From Shinisaurus crocodilurus (Eukaryota > Chordata > Lepidosauria > Squamata > Shinisauridae), in the NCBI GenBank assembly GCA_021292165.1, contig CM037877.1, forward strand, positions 112,677,289 through 112,741,288: a DNA stretch of 64,000 nucleotides, read 5' to 3'. Numbering within the stretch: position 1 is the stretch's first letter; each line of letters starts with the position of its first letter. A program made the translations under genes and the position numbers. The notes under the pieces are model-generated. The model had not been told where the DNA came from. It was given only the letters and a program-made list of their open reading frames with translations, and did no database searches. Positions 40,166 through 51,060 of the stretch are shown here, one piece after another.

Positions 40166-41066
40166 GCCCCTTTAAGAACCGGAGGTTAAGTTGGGCTGTT
40201 TAAAGGAACAAATTTACAGGAAATTTATAAGTATAATAATTGCAAGAATATTTGTACACTGGGAAAAGCTAGTCCTACGAACAGATGTTTGGAGGAGGGA
40301 ATGGCATACTTCTAACAACTACAGTTACATACTTTAAAAGATTGGGAAGTTGTGAAACATGCTACTAACTATCTTGGGACAGTGGCACCTTTTAAATAGG
40401 GTTTTGGAATAGAGTTAGATGGCAAGAAAATTAGAATCTTACTGGGATTTTTAAGTTTGCAAAATATGGATTACATTCAGTGGTGTCACAAAGCTTCTGT
40501 CATTTGTGGAAATCTTGTTTCCATCCTGTTTGTGCAAGTATCAAATTCAGTACTTTGATTCCTGTCGCACAAGCGTTTTCACTCATTACGCTAGGTGTTG
40601 CATGCACTAGCTGGGCTAGGTTTTCCTCTAGTGCTTGCACAATGTATACACTTTCCGTTAGTATTATGTGGGATATAACTAACATATATAATGAAACTCT
40701 TGTGGAACATTTCTAATAGATTTGTAAGATTTGTTTTCTGTTCATTCTTGTATAACAGTCTAAATACTATAATACCTTGTTAAATGTATTAATTTGTACA
40801 ATATTAAGGGGGAAAGACAAAACCAAGGAACAAAGCTGGAGAGCTGTATATAGGGCATTGCTGAAACATATACACAAGATTGGTTTTCCCGGCACCACCT
40901 TTCCAGCATTTGCCTTTCAAGTTGAGACCACATCTAGAAAAACAAGGCACCAATATGACCTAGACAGTTTTTCTGTTCATCAGATGTAGCAATGTAGTTG
41001 ATCAAATATGCCTTCAGCTGGAGATACTTATTTAGATCCCTGACTCGGCTCTCTATGCAAGGAATC
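40166..41066. other. Intergenic, no clear feature
   Basis: No coding, RNA or repeat feature recognised. Confidence 0.5.
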
Positions 41067-41069
41067 TAA

Positions 41070-41155
41070 GGCTACAATCCTAATCACACTTACTAGATGT
41101 AAACCCCATTGAAAACAGATTTGGTTCCAAGTAAACATGGCATAGGATTGTGGTG
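41070..41155. mobile_element. Small Harbinger-like element
   Basis: Starts GGCTACAATCCTAATCAC and ends CATAGGATTGTGGTG, with TAA on both sides (41,067-069 and 41,156-158). Internal match to CTTACTAGATGTAAACCCCA, as in the family at 41,825. Confidence 0.72.
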
Positions 41156-41824
41156 TAAATCCAGTTTTTGCTTTGTCCCTGATAAAATTGTATAACACAA
41201 TAGCTGGGTGTGGAGTTCTTTGTTTATAAATGATAAAGGTGGTGACAATATCTCTACTACATTTATTACGGCAATGTTAACATGACTGCTATTTTTCTGT
41301 ATGGATAGCTTTTTGTTAGATTTGTGATAAACTGTAGACTGAAAAAATATATGGTATGCAATATGCACGATGGACTTTTAAAATAGGATTTCTTTCATAC
41401 ATGTTTTTAAGCATTATCACTGCAATAGCATTTTGGAAAGCAAGTACATTGCTATGAACTGTGCAATTGCTTAAATAAAATCTATGCTTGCAAAAAGGTA
41501 ACACTGTGGTTATTTCACTCAGTATTATGGGATCCAAACAAACGTGTGAGAAGATTATCCATGCACCTCTGTGTGTGCTTTTCACAATAATGTGTTGGAA
41601 TCATTTAATAATTATAGTGCAACAGTTGTGTTAATCACTTGACAAGAAGATTTGACTAACGGGCTAAAATATTGCAGGCAGTGATGCCTGAGAAGTCCAT
41701 TTGATTGTACTTGATAAAGTTTTGCTTTGTTAATGGCTTGCACTTGTTCTTGGATAAAGGAAATACAGTAGATTACTTTTTTTATCAAGCCCTCTCAAGG
41801 TAGAGTAGAAAAGAATGCAGTTAA

Positions 41825-41899
41825 CAATGCAATCCTGTACATCTCCCATTGAGTTCAATGGGGCATTACTCCTAGGTAAGTGGGTATAGGATTGCAGCC
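41825..41899. mobile_element. Small Harbinger-like element
   Basis: Starts CAATGCAATCCTGTAC and ends GTATAGGATTGCAGCC around CCATTGAGTTCAATGGG. Flanked by TAA at 41,822-824 and 41,900-902. Confidence 0.8.
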
Positions 41900-41902
41900 T
41901 AA

Positions 41903-42450
41903 GGGCACAATCCAATGGGGATGCCCATAGCCCTTTGAACTTGGAGGATTACAGGTATCCTATGCAGAGCGTGAGGAGTGAAGGTGAAGGTCGCTTCCGC
42001 ACTCTTCCCACTCTGCAAAGCAAGGCTCTCCAACCTTGGGTCCCCAGATGTTGCTGGACTACAGCTCCCAGAATCCCTTGCCATTAGCCATGCTGGCTGG
42101 GTATGCTGGGAGCTGTAGGCCAGCAACATCTGGAGACCCAAGGTTGGAGAACCCTGAGCTAGACAGTCAATTTCAGCCATCTAACTGGTGCTTTGGAGGA
42201 GGAGGGAAGGAGGCTGAGGTGCCTCCAGGATACATATATCTTGGAGGCGCTGGTCTCCTCCCCTCCCTGGCCCTAAACTGCTTCTCCGAGGTCGCTCTTA
42301 CACCAGCTGTGAGAGTAGAGGGCAGGGGGATCAGAGCATGGATCCCCAGCTCTGAGGACAGAGCTCTTTTCTAACCTTGGATCTGGGAATCCTATGAAAA
42401 ATCCTATGGCCCTCTAGAATAGATGCTGTCTAGGGGCTGTAGGATTGCTC
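41903..42450. mobile_element. Larger Harbinger-like element with a hAT MITE inside
   Basis: Begins GGGCACAATCCAATGG directly after the TAA of the previous element. The interior resembles 37,548-38,126 (GTCAATTTCAGCCATCTA, CTCCTCCCCTCCCTGGCCCT). The right end near TGTAGGATTGCTCTG is degraded. A hAT-like palindrome occupies 42,021-42,156 (CTCTCCAACCTTGGG to AGGTTGGAGAACCCTG). Confidence 0.65.
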
Positions 42451-42483
42451 TGTCCAGCTAATAACTAGTGTTGCAACATTAAC

Positions 42484-42575
42484 AGTGCAATCCTATGCAT
42501 GTTTATTCAGAGTTAAGTTCCATTATGACTAATGGGGGCTTACGCCATAGTGACTTTAGAATTGCAGCCATAGAT
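42484..42575. repeat. Fragment of the TGCAATCCTATGCATG repeat family
   Basis: CAGTGCAATCCTATGCATG at the left and TTTAGAATTGCAGCC at the right. A second, truncated one follows at about 42,576-42,665 (GATTGCAATCTTATTCACC). Confidence 0.6.
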
Positions 42576-42788
42576 TGCAATCTTATTCACCTTTGCCTGA
42601 GAATGAGCCCCACGGGACACAGCGGTACTTGCTTCCAAGTAAACATGTACAGGCTTGTGCTGTCAGGCAATTAGATGGATCAGTCGGTTAGATTGATCAT
42701 TGAAATACCTTTTGTTTGACCACAAAGGTGCTGCTGCTTATTCAGGAAGCACTTTTAAACATTTTTATTATCATTTAATTGAGTGAAA

Positions 42789-43075
42789 ACATCCAGAGCA
42801 GAGGGGAAGAGACTAAAGACCACCAGCACCCTTGTGTCTGTTGGAGCCTTGAGCACCACACCAGAGTGAGAAAGCGAGCATGGTGAGTTGTGCTTTGGGG
42901 AAGCTGAGAACACTGTATCCAGAGTGGCTGGGTATATCTCTGCAGCTGCCACAGGCCCTCCAGAAGCAGCAGGAACATCCAGAGCACAGGGGAAGAGGCT
43001 AACACACACCCTGCCCCACCTTGTCACTGCTGGAGCTTTAAGAGCTGCAGCAGGATGAGAGAGCGGGGGCTGCTG
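42789..43075. repeat. Imperfect direct duplication, offset 186 bp
   Basis: ACATCCAGAGCASAGGGGAA occurs at 42,789 and 42,975. Downstream both copies have a diverged CTGTTGGAGC/CTGCTGGAGC and GAGAAAGCGAG/GAGAGAGCGGG. The origin is not recognised. Bases 43,080-43,465 show nothing else. Confidence 0.6.
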
Positions 43076-43469
43076 CAGGCCGGAAAAAATCTGGTCACTT
43101 TTTCCTGCACTTGGTAATTCTGGGGTAGCTATTTGCAGGTTGTACTGTTCTTTAATGCCTCAATACATCAGAAAGGTTTGGTATATCTGGCTCCGGTTTT
43201 ACACTTTACTGATAAATAATTTGTATTGTGTCATAATGCTTGGCTTGATATTGCTTGTCTTGTAATGTTACAATGTCAGTATTTGTCAAATGAATTGTTT
43301 GGGTTGTTTATTGTAATTATGTACTATGGCAATTGACATATTGGCATGCATTGTTTTTATTTTATTTTATTGCTGTTGTGTTATGAGCCTCTGTGGGCAT
43401 ATTTTGTGGGAAAGCAGCATTTAATCGGGTGATGACAGCCCTTCTAATAAGTTTGCCTATAAACTTAGC

Positions 43470-44182
43470 TGCACCTAGGAAAAAGAAACCAAATGCACTT
43501 TTACAGGATGGGGGATACTTGGCTCAACAATACTACTAGTGAGAAGGATCTTGGAATTGTAGATCACAAGCTGAATATGAACCGGCAATGTGATGTGGCT
43601 GCAAAAAAGGCAAATGCTATTTTGTGCTGCATTAATAGAAGTATTGCTTCCAAATCATGGGAAGTACTAGTTCCCCTCTACTGTGTCCAGTTCTGGGCAC
43701 TTTAAGAAGGATGCAGACAAACTGGAAAGGGTTCAGAGGAGGGCAACAAAGATGATCGGGACTGGAAACAAAGCCATATGAGGAGAGACTGAAAGAACTG
43801 GGCATGTTTAGCCTTCAGAAGAGAAGACTGAGGGCAGATGTGATAGCACTCTTCCAGTACTTGAAAGGTTGTCACACAGAGGAGGGTCAGGATCTCTTCT
43901 CGACCATCCCAGATTGCAGGACACAGAATAATAGGCTCAAGTTACAGGAACCCAGATTCCACCTAAACATCAGGAAAAAATTCCTGACTGTTAGAGCAAT
44001 ACGCCAATGGAACCAACTACCTAGGGAGGTCGTGGGCTCTCCAACACTGGAGCCATTCAAGGTGCAGCTGGACAGCCACCTGTCAGGGATGCTTTGGCTT
44101 GGATTCCTGCATTGAGCAGGGGGTTGGACTCGATGGCCTTATAGGCCCCTTCCAATGCTACTATTCTATGATTCTATTCTAT
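43470..44182 (+). mobile_element. CR1 LINE 3' fragment
   Basis: The translation shows the CR1 ORF2 C-terminus over several frames: GDTWLNNTTSEKDLGIVDHK, CDVAAKKANAILCCINRSIA, LQKRRLRADVIALFQYLKG, RFHLNIRKKFLTVRAIRQWN and LPREVVGSPTLEPFKVQLD. The 3' end has GCAGGGGGTTGGACTCGATG and the ATTCTATG repeat that defines CR1. Confidence 0.93.
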
Positions 44183-44204
44183 GTGGGGAGCCTGGGTGCC
44201 ATTG

Positions 44205-45890
44205 CTTAGTAGTAGGCGATCACTCGTGACCGAGTAAGATTGTCTTCCAGGATAAAAATTACAAAAAGAAAATTTTAAAAAGAGGAAATTCTAAAAAAAA
44301 TTGTGTAGACTCTAGTGATGGGTCCGTAAGTGACTGTGGAGGCCAATTCTAGATCCACACAACTTCCCACAGTGAGGACACAGGTTACCAGATGGAAGAT
44401 GGTCCTGTAAAGAATTCGTTTGACGTGCTTTTTGCTTAGCACATTTCTCCCTTTCACCTTGCACTCGGGCTTCTTCAAAGTCCATGGAACCTTTGTGAAA
44501 GGCCAACCTCCAGTTAGATCGTTCATGGGCCAGAGCTTCCCAGTTTTCAATGTTTATATTGCATTTTTTTAGATTAGCCTTATGAACATCTTTAAACCTC
44601 TTATACTGACCACCGATATTCCGCTTTCCATCCTCGAGTTGGGAATAAAGTAACTGCTTTAGGAGACGGTAGTCAGACATTCGAACAACATGACCGGTCC
44701 ATTGAAGTTGGCGTTGAAGGATCATTTTTTCAACGCTAGTAGTCTTTGCTTCTTCCAGTACACTGACATTTCCGGAGGCAACGTTGATGAAACCTTTCAA
44801 GGAGGTGGAAATGACGTTTATAGATAGTCCATGTTTCGCAGGCATACAATAAAGTTGGTAATACAATGGCTTCATAAACCAGTGTTTTGGTCTTCTTACA
44901 AATATCCCGATCCTCGAACACTCTATGTTTCATTCGAGAAAAACATGGCACTTGCGGAGCTCAAACGATGCTAGATTTCAGTGTCAATGTTGGCTGTAAC
45001 AGAGAGATAGCTGCCAAGATAGAGAAAATGATCAACATTTTCCAGTATTGCCCCACCAAGCTGGATAGATGGCAACACCAAAGGGTTAACTTGCGCTTGC
45101 TGATGAAGCACTTGCCGATGAAGCACTGGTTTTTTTTATGTTAAGTGACAGACCAAGTTTTTCGTATTCTTCTGCAAAAGCCTTTAGGATAGTTTGGAGA
45201 TCATCCTCTGAATGTGCGGAGACCACATTATCATCAGCATACTGAAGTTCCACAACGGAGGTTGTAATTACCTTACTTTTTGCTTTCAGCCTGCTGAGAT
45301 TAAAAAGCTTTCCATCTGTTCGATATATAATTCCCACACCAGTGGGAAGTTTTCCCTCGACAAGATGTAAAATCATGGCAATGAAGATAGCAAATGATGT
45401 TGGGGCGATAACACATCCCTGTTTAACACCTGATCCCGATTTAAATGGAGCACCATGAGAGCCGTTGTTGTACAAAACCGTTGCTGTCATGTTGTGATGG
45501 AGAAGTCGCAAGATATTCACAAATTTATTGGGGCATCCAATTTTCATAAGGATAGTCCAGAGAGCTGTTCGGTCTACAGTATCAAAGGCCTTAGCCAGAT
45601 CAATAAATGCCATATAAAGGGGTTGATTTTGCTTCCGGCATTTTTCTTGGAGCTGACATGCAGTAAAAATCATGTCTACTGTCCCTCTAGAGGGGCGGAA
45701 ACCATATTGAGATTCAAGGAGGATCTCTTCTGAAATAGAAGACAGTTTGCGAGAATCCTAGCAAATATTTTACCTGCAGTAGCTAAGAGAGAAATGCCCC
45801 GATAGTTTCCACAGTCTGTAAGCCATTGCTTACCATCCCCATAGCTGCAGTCCTCCACATGGGGGCGCTCATTGTCCCTCACTTCCAACC
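44205..45890 (-). mobile_element. Degraded LINE on the minus strand
   Basis: Frames in order along the minus strand: LTDCGNYRGISLLATAGKIF at about 45,800; FIDLAKAFDTVDRTALW, GVKQGCVIAPTSFAIF and LQYADDNVVSAHSEDDLQ at 45,090-45,670; VLPTLLYACETWTIYKRH and LQWTGHVVRMSDYRLLKQL lower down. A C-terminal zinc-finger-like CPHCGKLCGSRIGLHSHLRT (about 44,320-44,380) follows. Several frameshifts and a (TSASSAS)-type slip near 45,090 interrupt it. The clade is uncertain. Confidence 0.82.
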
Positions 45891-45894
45891 TGCT

Positions 45895-46270
45895 GCAGCT
45901 GAGCTGGGCCTCCTCTGGGCCTTAGGAGAAAATAGTGAACCAACGGGATATACTAAATTAGCTATTAGTTAGTGGGGCAGGCAGCAATCTGTAGCCATAC
46001 TTTTAACGACACACATTTGCAGAGGGGAGTCTGCAGCAGGGTGGGCGTGTGGCAAGAGACCATTATGGACAGAGATCAGTTATGAGAGTGACTCCTCTGT
46101 CACAGAAAGACATTAGTTCTATCTTTAGAATAATTTTTTTTTAAAGAAAAAAGAAATGTGAGGAGAGGGAAATGCTCAGACTAGAAGTAACGAAGAAATC
46201 TGGAAATCAGAATAGGAGCTATGGAAAAGAGATCAAATGAGCGCATCAGCCCCAGCCAGCATGGCTAATG
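45895..46270. other. Intergenic, no clear feature
   Basis: Nothing recognised between the minus-strand LINE and the hAT MITE. Confidence 0.5.
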
Positions 46271-46277
46271 GCTAGGG

Positions 46278-46410
46278 CAGTGTTCTCCAAACCTTGGGTC
46301 CCCAGATGTTTTTGGCCTACAACTCCCAGCATGCCCCAGCCAGCATTGGCTGGGGCATGCTGGGAGTTGTTGGCCAAAAACATCTGGGGACCCAAGGTTG
46401 GAGAACACTG
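46278..46410. mobile_element. Palindromic hAT MITE with target duplication
   Basis: 133 bp, starting CAGTGTTCTCCAAACCTTGG and ending CCAAGGTTGGAGAACACTG, with almost perfect complementarity across its length. Flanked by GGCTAGGG and GGCTGGGG (7 of 8 bases equal), an 8-bp hAT-type duplication. Confidence 0.88.
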
Positions 46411-46587
46411 GGCTGGGGGTTATGAAAGTTGGAGTCCAACAACATCTAGAGGGCCACCTGTTCCCCACTCCTGATGCAGGGAGAGCCAAAAAGCCACTCA
46501 AGAGTTTAAACTAATTCAAGAGTCAATTAAGCAAACACTGCAGAAAATTAGAACAGGCTTTACTTGGTGGGAGAAAAGGTGGTAGAC

Positions 46588-47260
46588 CAGGGGTCTTCAA
46601 ACTAAGGCCCGCGGGCCATATCCGGCCCGCCTTGCCTTTTTATCCGGCCCGCCGGCCGATTGGCAGAAGCAGACTTTTTTTTAACTCTTTCGTTTCAAGC
46701 GCCGATTCTTTTAATTCTTTTCCATAATGTGGAAAAATTAGTGGTGGTGTTTTACCTCTTATGTATGAGCTGATGTAACTAAATCAGATTTCTAATGTTT
46801 CAAAAATGCTACTTTGGATTGAAGCAGAGTATGCTCATTTGTGTGATGGCAAAAACAAAAGTATATTTGTGTTAGGCATGAAACAGTTGTGCAACTATAT
46901 ATGTAAATACCACCAGCCCTGCCAGGAGTATTCATTAATATTCCCTCTTCTTCCCTCCCCATTCCTTTTTCCTTGTGCGTCGTGTCTTTTTAGATTGTAA
47001 GCCTGCGGGCAGGGACTGTCTTGTTAATTGCTGTAAACCGCCCAGAGAGCTTCGGCTATTGGGCGGTATAAAAATGAAATAAATAAATAAAATAACTTTC
47101 CATTTAAGGGGGAAAAAATTCACCCCTATCACCCCTAAAAAAAAAGGACCCCTTTTTACTTGATCCATTCGTTCATATTTTTTTCAAACTATAGTCCAGC
47201 CCCCCAACTGTCTGAGGGACAATGAACTGGCCCCCTGTTTAAAAAGTTTGAGGACCCCTG
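46588..47260 (+). mobile_element. hAT element carrying a LINE-tail insertion, copy 1
   Basis: 673 bp from CAGGGGTCTTCAAACTA to TTTGAGGACCCCTG, with a perfect 8-bp duplication TGGTAGAC (46,580-587 and 47,261-268). Subterminal CCCGCGGGCCATATCCGGCC and GGGGGGCTGGACTATAGT (as complement) are typical of a hAT-Charlie group. Bases about 46,985-47,095 are an L2-type 3' tail. No transposase frame. Confidence 0.92.
46985..47095 (+). repeat. L2-type LINE 3' tail inside the hAT element
   Basis: GATTGTAAGCCTGCGGGCAG, GGGACTGTCTTGTTAATTGC and CGGCTATTGGGCGGTATAAA, then AATAAATAAATAAAA: the standard end of L2-type elements. The same insert lies at the matching place in the copy at 56,338. Confidence 0.85.
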
Positions 47261-47753
47261 TGGTAGACCGTTTGGATCGGGGTGAGCAACTTGTGGCCCT
47301 CCCCAACTGACTGGATGTTATAGTTCTGAATTGAAAGTTTGTTTATAAGCTTATTGTAATGTTTGTATGAGAAGATGTCCATATAGTTGTGTTTTGAGAT
47401 ATTTGATGGGGTTTTAAAAAAAATTATTGTAAATTTCAACAAAACAAAACCATTAAAAAAGAGAGAAATGAAACAACAAATGTAACTACATAAATTTGGA
47501 TATATCAATTTTAATTAATACATGTGAAATGTATATATTTCTCTATATTTGATGATGTTAGCCGCTTTGGGCTTCCTTTTGGAAATGTGGGATATCAATA
47601 AATGAGGATGATGATAAACCATAGTTCAAACTAATCACATAACAACAAACCGCAATTAGCTGCAAATGGAAGCAAATGCTTCTAATCTCCTCCTGTCATA
47701 CTAGGGGAGGGGAGAGTGCATGAGCCTGAGACTCATTCTTGTAACACTAAACC

Positions 47754-47913
47754 GTGGCTCATGCTGGCTCAGCTTGTCTGAGCCTGGAAAGCTAAGCAGG
47801 GTCAGGCCTGGTTATTACTTGGATGGGAGACCCCTCCTCTAGTTTCCTGCATTCAGCAGGGGGTTGGACTCGATAGCCTTGTAGGCTCCTTCCAACTCTA
47901 TGATCTATGAATC
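47754..47913 (+). repeat. 5S-rRNA-derived SINE with CR1-type tail, copy 3
   Basis: The most complete copy. 47,771-47,832 matches 5S rRNA (CTTGTCTGAGCCTGGAAAGC, TAAGCAGGGTCAGGCCTGGT, ATTACTTGGATGGGAGACC), covering box A, intermediate element and box C. The tail (CATTCAGCAGGGGGTTGGAC, TCCTTCCAACTCTATGATC) matches the CR1 end. Confidence 0.9.
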
Positions 47914-48079
47914 TAAGAACCATAATTTAATGTTGTGTCCAAATGTAGCCTGTGAGAATGAATATCAGAGGGCAATATAAACATATAGGAACTCCCCCCC
48001 CCCAGGGCCAGTATCCAATGGTGACTGCAAGTGGCCAGTCCCACTGCTTGTGCAAAAGAGATTTTAGCGCTTCCAAGGG

Positions 48080-48630
48080 CCAGGGCCGGCGCTACCGCTA
48101 GGCAAACTAGGCGGTTGCCTAGGGCGCAGTGGCTGAAGAGGGTGCAGAAACGCTGTGCTCCTCTTCGCTGCTGCTGCGCCACCCCCGCCGGGCCTCCCCC
48201 CCGCCGCCCCGCCCGCCCACCGAAGCCGCCGCCCCACCCGCCCGCCTCCCCCCGCTGCCCCGCCCGCCCACCTCCCCCCGCCGCGCCTCCCTGCCCGCCC
48301 CCCGCGCCTCCCCCCCACCTACCTTCTCCGTGTCGCTTCCGGAGCCTCGCCCGCGTTGTTTTGGTGGGAGGAACCAGGGCAACAGGGCTTGAACAGCCCT
48401 GTTGCCCTGGTTTCCCTGGCAAAAAACAGAGCGCGGGGGTCCCGTTGCGTCACTTCCTCCTCGGAGGCGGCGGCAGCCAGGGTGGGGGGAAGGTAGGTAG
48501 GTAGGTGGTGGCGGCATGGGGGGGGGTTTGCAGGGCTGCTTTGCTCCGGAGCCCCCCCCACGGCACAAGAGGGGGGGCGCTAAATATAATTTCGCCTAGG
48601 GCGCCAAACTGCCCTGCACCAGTCCTGCCA
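48080..48630. repeat. Very GC-rich block bounded by CCTAGGGCGC motifs
   Basis: The left boundary reads GGCGGTTGCCTAGGGCGC and the right TTTCGCCTAGGGCGCC. The interior (48,180-48,330) is a C/G-rich series of CGCCCGCCCACC-like units. All six frames are open over long stretches because of composition; the Pro/Arg/Gly-rich translations are not genes. It is probably a repeat with GC-rich internal tandem units; a CpG island is less likely. Confidence 0.5.
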
Positions 48631-48639
48631 AGGGCAACC

Positions 48640-48950
48640 TGAAATGAGCACAAACACTCATTTCTTGAATGGGGCAGGTTAGCGGAGCTTGCGTAAGAGA
48701 GCTCTGCCAACCTGCCCCATTCCAGAAATGAGTGTTTCTGCTCATTTTGGGGCTTGCCCCCGGAAGCGCTACATCTCCGTTGCACAAGCGGTGTGCTGCT
48801 GCTTGCCCTCGGAAATGCTAAATCTCTGTTGCGTGAGTGGCGGGTGCCACTCGCGCAATGGAATCGGTGGGGTTGGCCCCTCATGAAACGGAAGCAGCGG
48901 TGGGCCGCACTCACAGATGGGCAACATTGGATACTGCCCAAGTAGCACTG
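48640..48950. repeat. Imperfect inverted repeat around GAATGGGGCAGGTT
   Basis: ACTCATTTCTTGAATGGGGC at 48,656 is mirrored by GCCCCATTCCAGAAATGAGT at about 48,713. A following GC-rich stretch has repeated GGAAGCGCTACATCTCCGTT/GGAAATGCTAAATCTCTGTT units. Unclassified. Confidence 0.5.
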
Positions 48951-49483
48951 AAAAGCTGCCCAAAGGGTGACTTGGTGTTGGTATTTTAGGGTGGGAGGTT
49001 CATGAAAACTGAGCAGTTTCAGCTAAGAAATTATCTTCTTCCTGTAGTTATGCATCCAAGTGAAAAATCATAGACAGAGTTAAACTGCTTTAATATGTTT
49101 TGGAACAGATGTCAACTTCATGGATGCACTTTGTGAAGGCACATGCCCCTCTCCAACTGCTCCCATCAGCCATGCTCACATAAGAGATGTCCACACAAAG
49201 GCCTCTTCTTCAGTCCCTGTTCCCAGAGAGTCCCTGGTGCTTACTCCCCAAGTCTTTCCAAACGAGTACTTGTGACCTGGTTTTGAACAAGTAGAAGAAT
49301 TAACTGGTATTTTTCTTTTCTGAAACCTGTGACATATATTTGGGCATGGAAGGGAGCACTGATGAACTACCAGCTTGTTTGCATGTATGTACGTATTTAC
49401 TAACTAACTACCGTACATTTCTATACTGCCTCTCTGTGAAAGCGCTCAAGGTGGTTTAGGTCTTATATATAAAAATGGTTTAC

Positions 49484-49860
49484 AACAACCTTTCCCATCC
49501 TGGTGCCCTCCAGTTGTGTTGTACTCCATTCCCAACATCCCCAGCCAGCATGGTGGTCATGCTGGTTGAGGAAGATGGGAGTTGTAGTCCATCACATCTG
49601 GAGGACACCAGATCGGGGAAGGCTGGTTTGCAACCTAAGCGACAAGGAAAAAGGAATGCGAAGAGGGAGATTTTGTCTAATGGCATTCTTATTAAAGGCA
49701 CCTTAACTGCAGAACTCACACCCCACTCTTGTGCCATGGGGGCATACAAGCTTTTTCAGTGCCAGCTAAAGACCTATTTCTTCACTCGGGACTTTGAATG
49801 AAATTGTATTCCTGCATTGTGCAAACTGTGATTTATCTGTGTCACTGTTCTCCTCCATTT
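49484..49860. mobile_element. hAT-like palindrome followed by an L2 C-terminal fragment
   Basis: 49,484-49,625 pairs CAACCTTTCCCATCCTGGTG with CACCAGATCGGGGAAGGCTG. From 49,630 the + strand gives FFTRDFE after FQCQLKTY, an L2 ORF2 end. Confidence 0.6.
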
Positions 49861-50519
49861 GGTTGGTTTTTTGTCAATGTCATACGATTTGGGGTGCAAT
49901 CCTATGCATGTTTAGACAGAAAAGAATGTCCCAGCAGTGCCCAGCCAGCATAGCTGGGTAGACATACGGTAATTTACCCAGGGTAAATTAGATAGCCAGG
50001 GTAGAGATAATTTACCTGCCTCTTTAAACTATCCAAGGTGTTTACTCCTTGGTGGCAAATTTGACTGTGTTTTAACTTGGGTTTATACCTCTTGGAGCTC
50101 TTAGGATGCAGCAGTTTGAGACAAAGCGGGTCCCAGGCCTCACAGAGCATCCTCTGTGGTTGTGAGATGGGCCCCTTATTTCCTTTCCTTTGAAATGTCA
50201 ACCACTAAGTTGAATTTGCAATCCTTGCCCAGGTATGAGTTTTGTAAATAGAGAGCTAAATCTGTTTTCCTAACAGCACAGTTCACATTTTTAGAATGCA
50301 AACCAAACCACGCCACCGTGGCATTGATGTGTTTTTCTTTACAACAGAGCCCCCCCTTCCTTAACTCCCCCCCCCCGCATGTGTAAGATTCTCTTTCTGA
50401 CTGTCTGTCTGTCTCTGCCTTTCTTTCAGATATAAGCCTACAGGCAGGGCACTGTGATTGCTATCGTACTGCACCATGTCACTTTTGGTTGGTTCTTGGT
50501 AAATAAAGTATGATGATAT

Positions 50520-51060
50520 CTGAATCCTTGTATTCAATATTATTTTGGACAAACTAAACTTAATAAATCAATGGCTCAGTTCAAGGACTCGGGTGGTTTT
50601 TAAAAATTATTATTTAAGAGGGCAGCTTAAGATATTATCTTGATTATCTTTCACCAAAACGCCAAGTAGATTTTGCTATGATTCTTCCGTGCATAAAAAA
50701 AGAAAAAGTAGAATATCATTTTTTCACATAGGTTCAGTTCAGGACAAGAATGGAATGAACCTTAAGCTTGCAATTGGCTTACCATATTGATAACAAGGCA
50801 AGTGCAGCTCTCAGATTGCCAGTTCGGATGCAAACCAGGAAGGGAAGGAATTAGAGTTCAGGATAAGAGGAGGAGGATGGTGGCGCGGGGGAGGGGATGT
50901 GGTATGCAAACTCAAGGCTTGTTCTCACAATGCCAAACCATGGTTTCAAATGTATGTCTGAACCAAGCCTGTGTCAAAAAGCAAAATCTTACCCTTTTTG
51001 TGAATGGAAGAACCATTGTACTTGGTTTTTTGGCAAAATATAACCAAGATAGCTTTTAAG
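50520..51060. other. Intergenic, no clear feature
   Basis: Bases 50,420-50,515 resemble an L2-type 3' end (TATAAGCCTACAGGCAGGGC). The remainder shows nothing recognisable. Confidence 0.45.

Noticed and set aside
41319..41345. A CRISPR-like or regularly spaced repeat array
   Set aside because: No regularly spaced direct repeats exist. The window is eukaryotic and its repeats are dispersed transposons.
47771..47832. A 5S rRNA gene
   Set aside because: Only the internal-promoter part matches 5S rRNA. It has diverged ends and a CR1 tail, and recurs as a SINE.
48031..48568. Overlapping open frames of 80-169 codons on both strands
   Set aside because: They come from extreme GC content. The translations are low-complexity Pro/Arg/Gly, with no family likeness.
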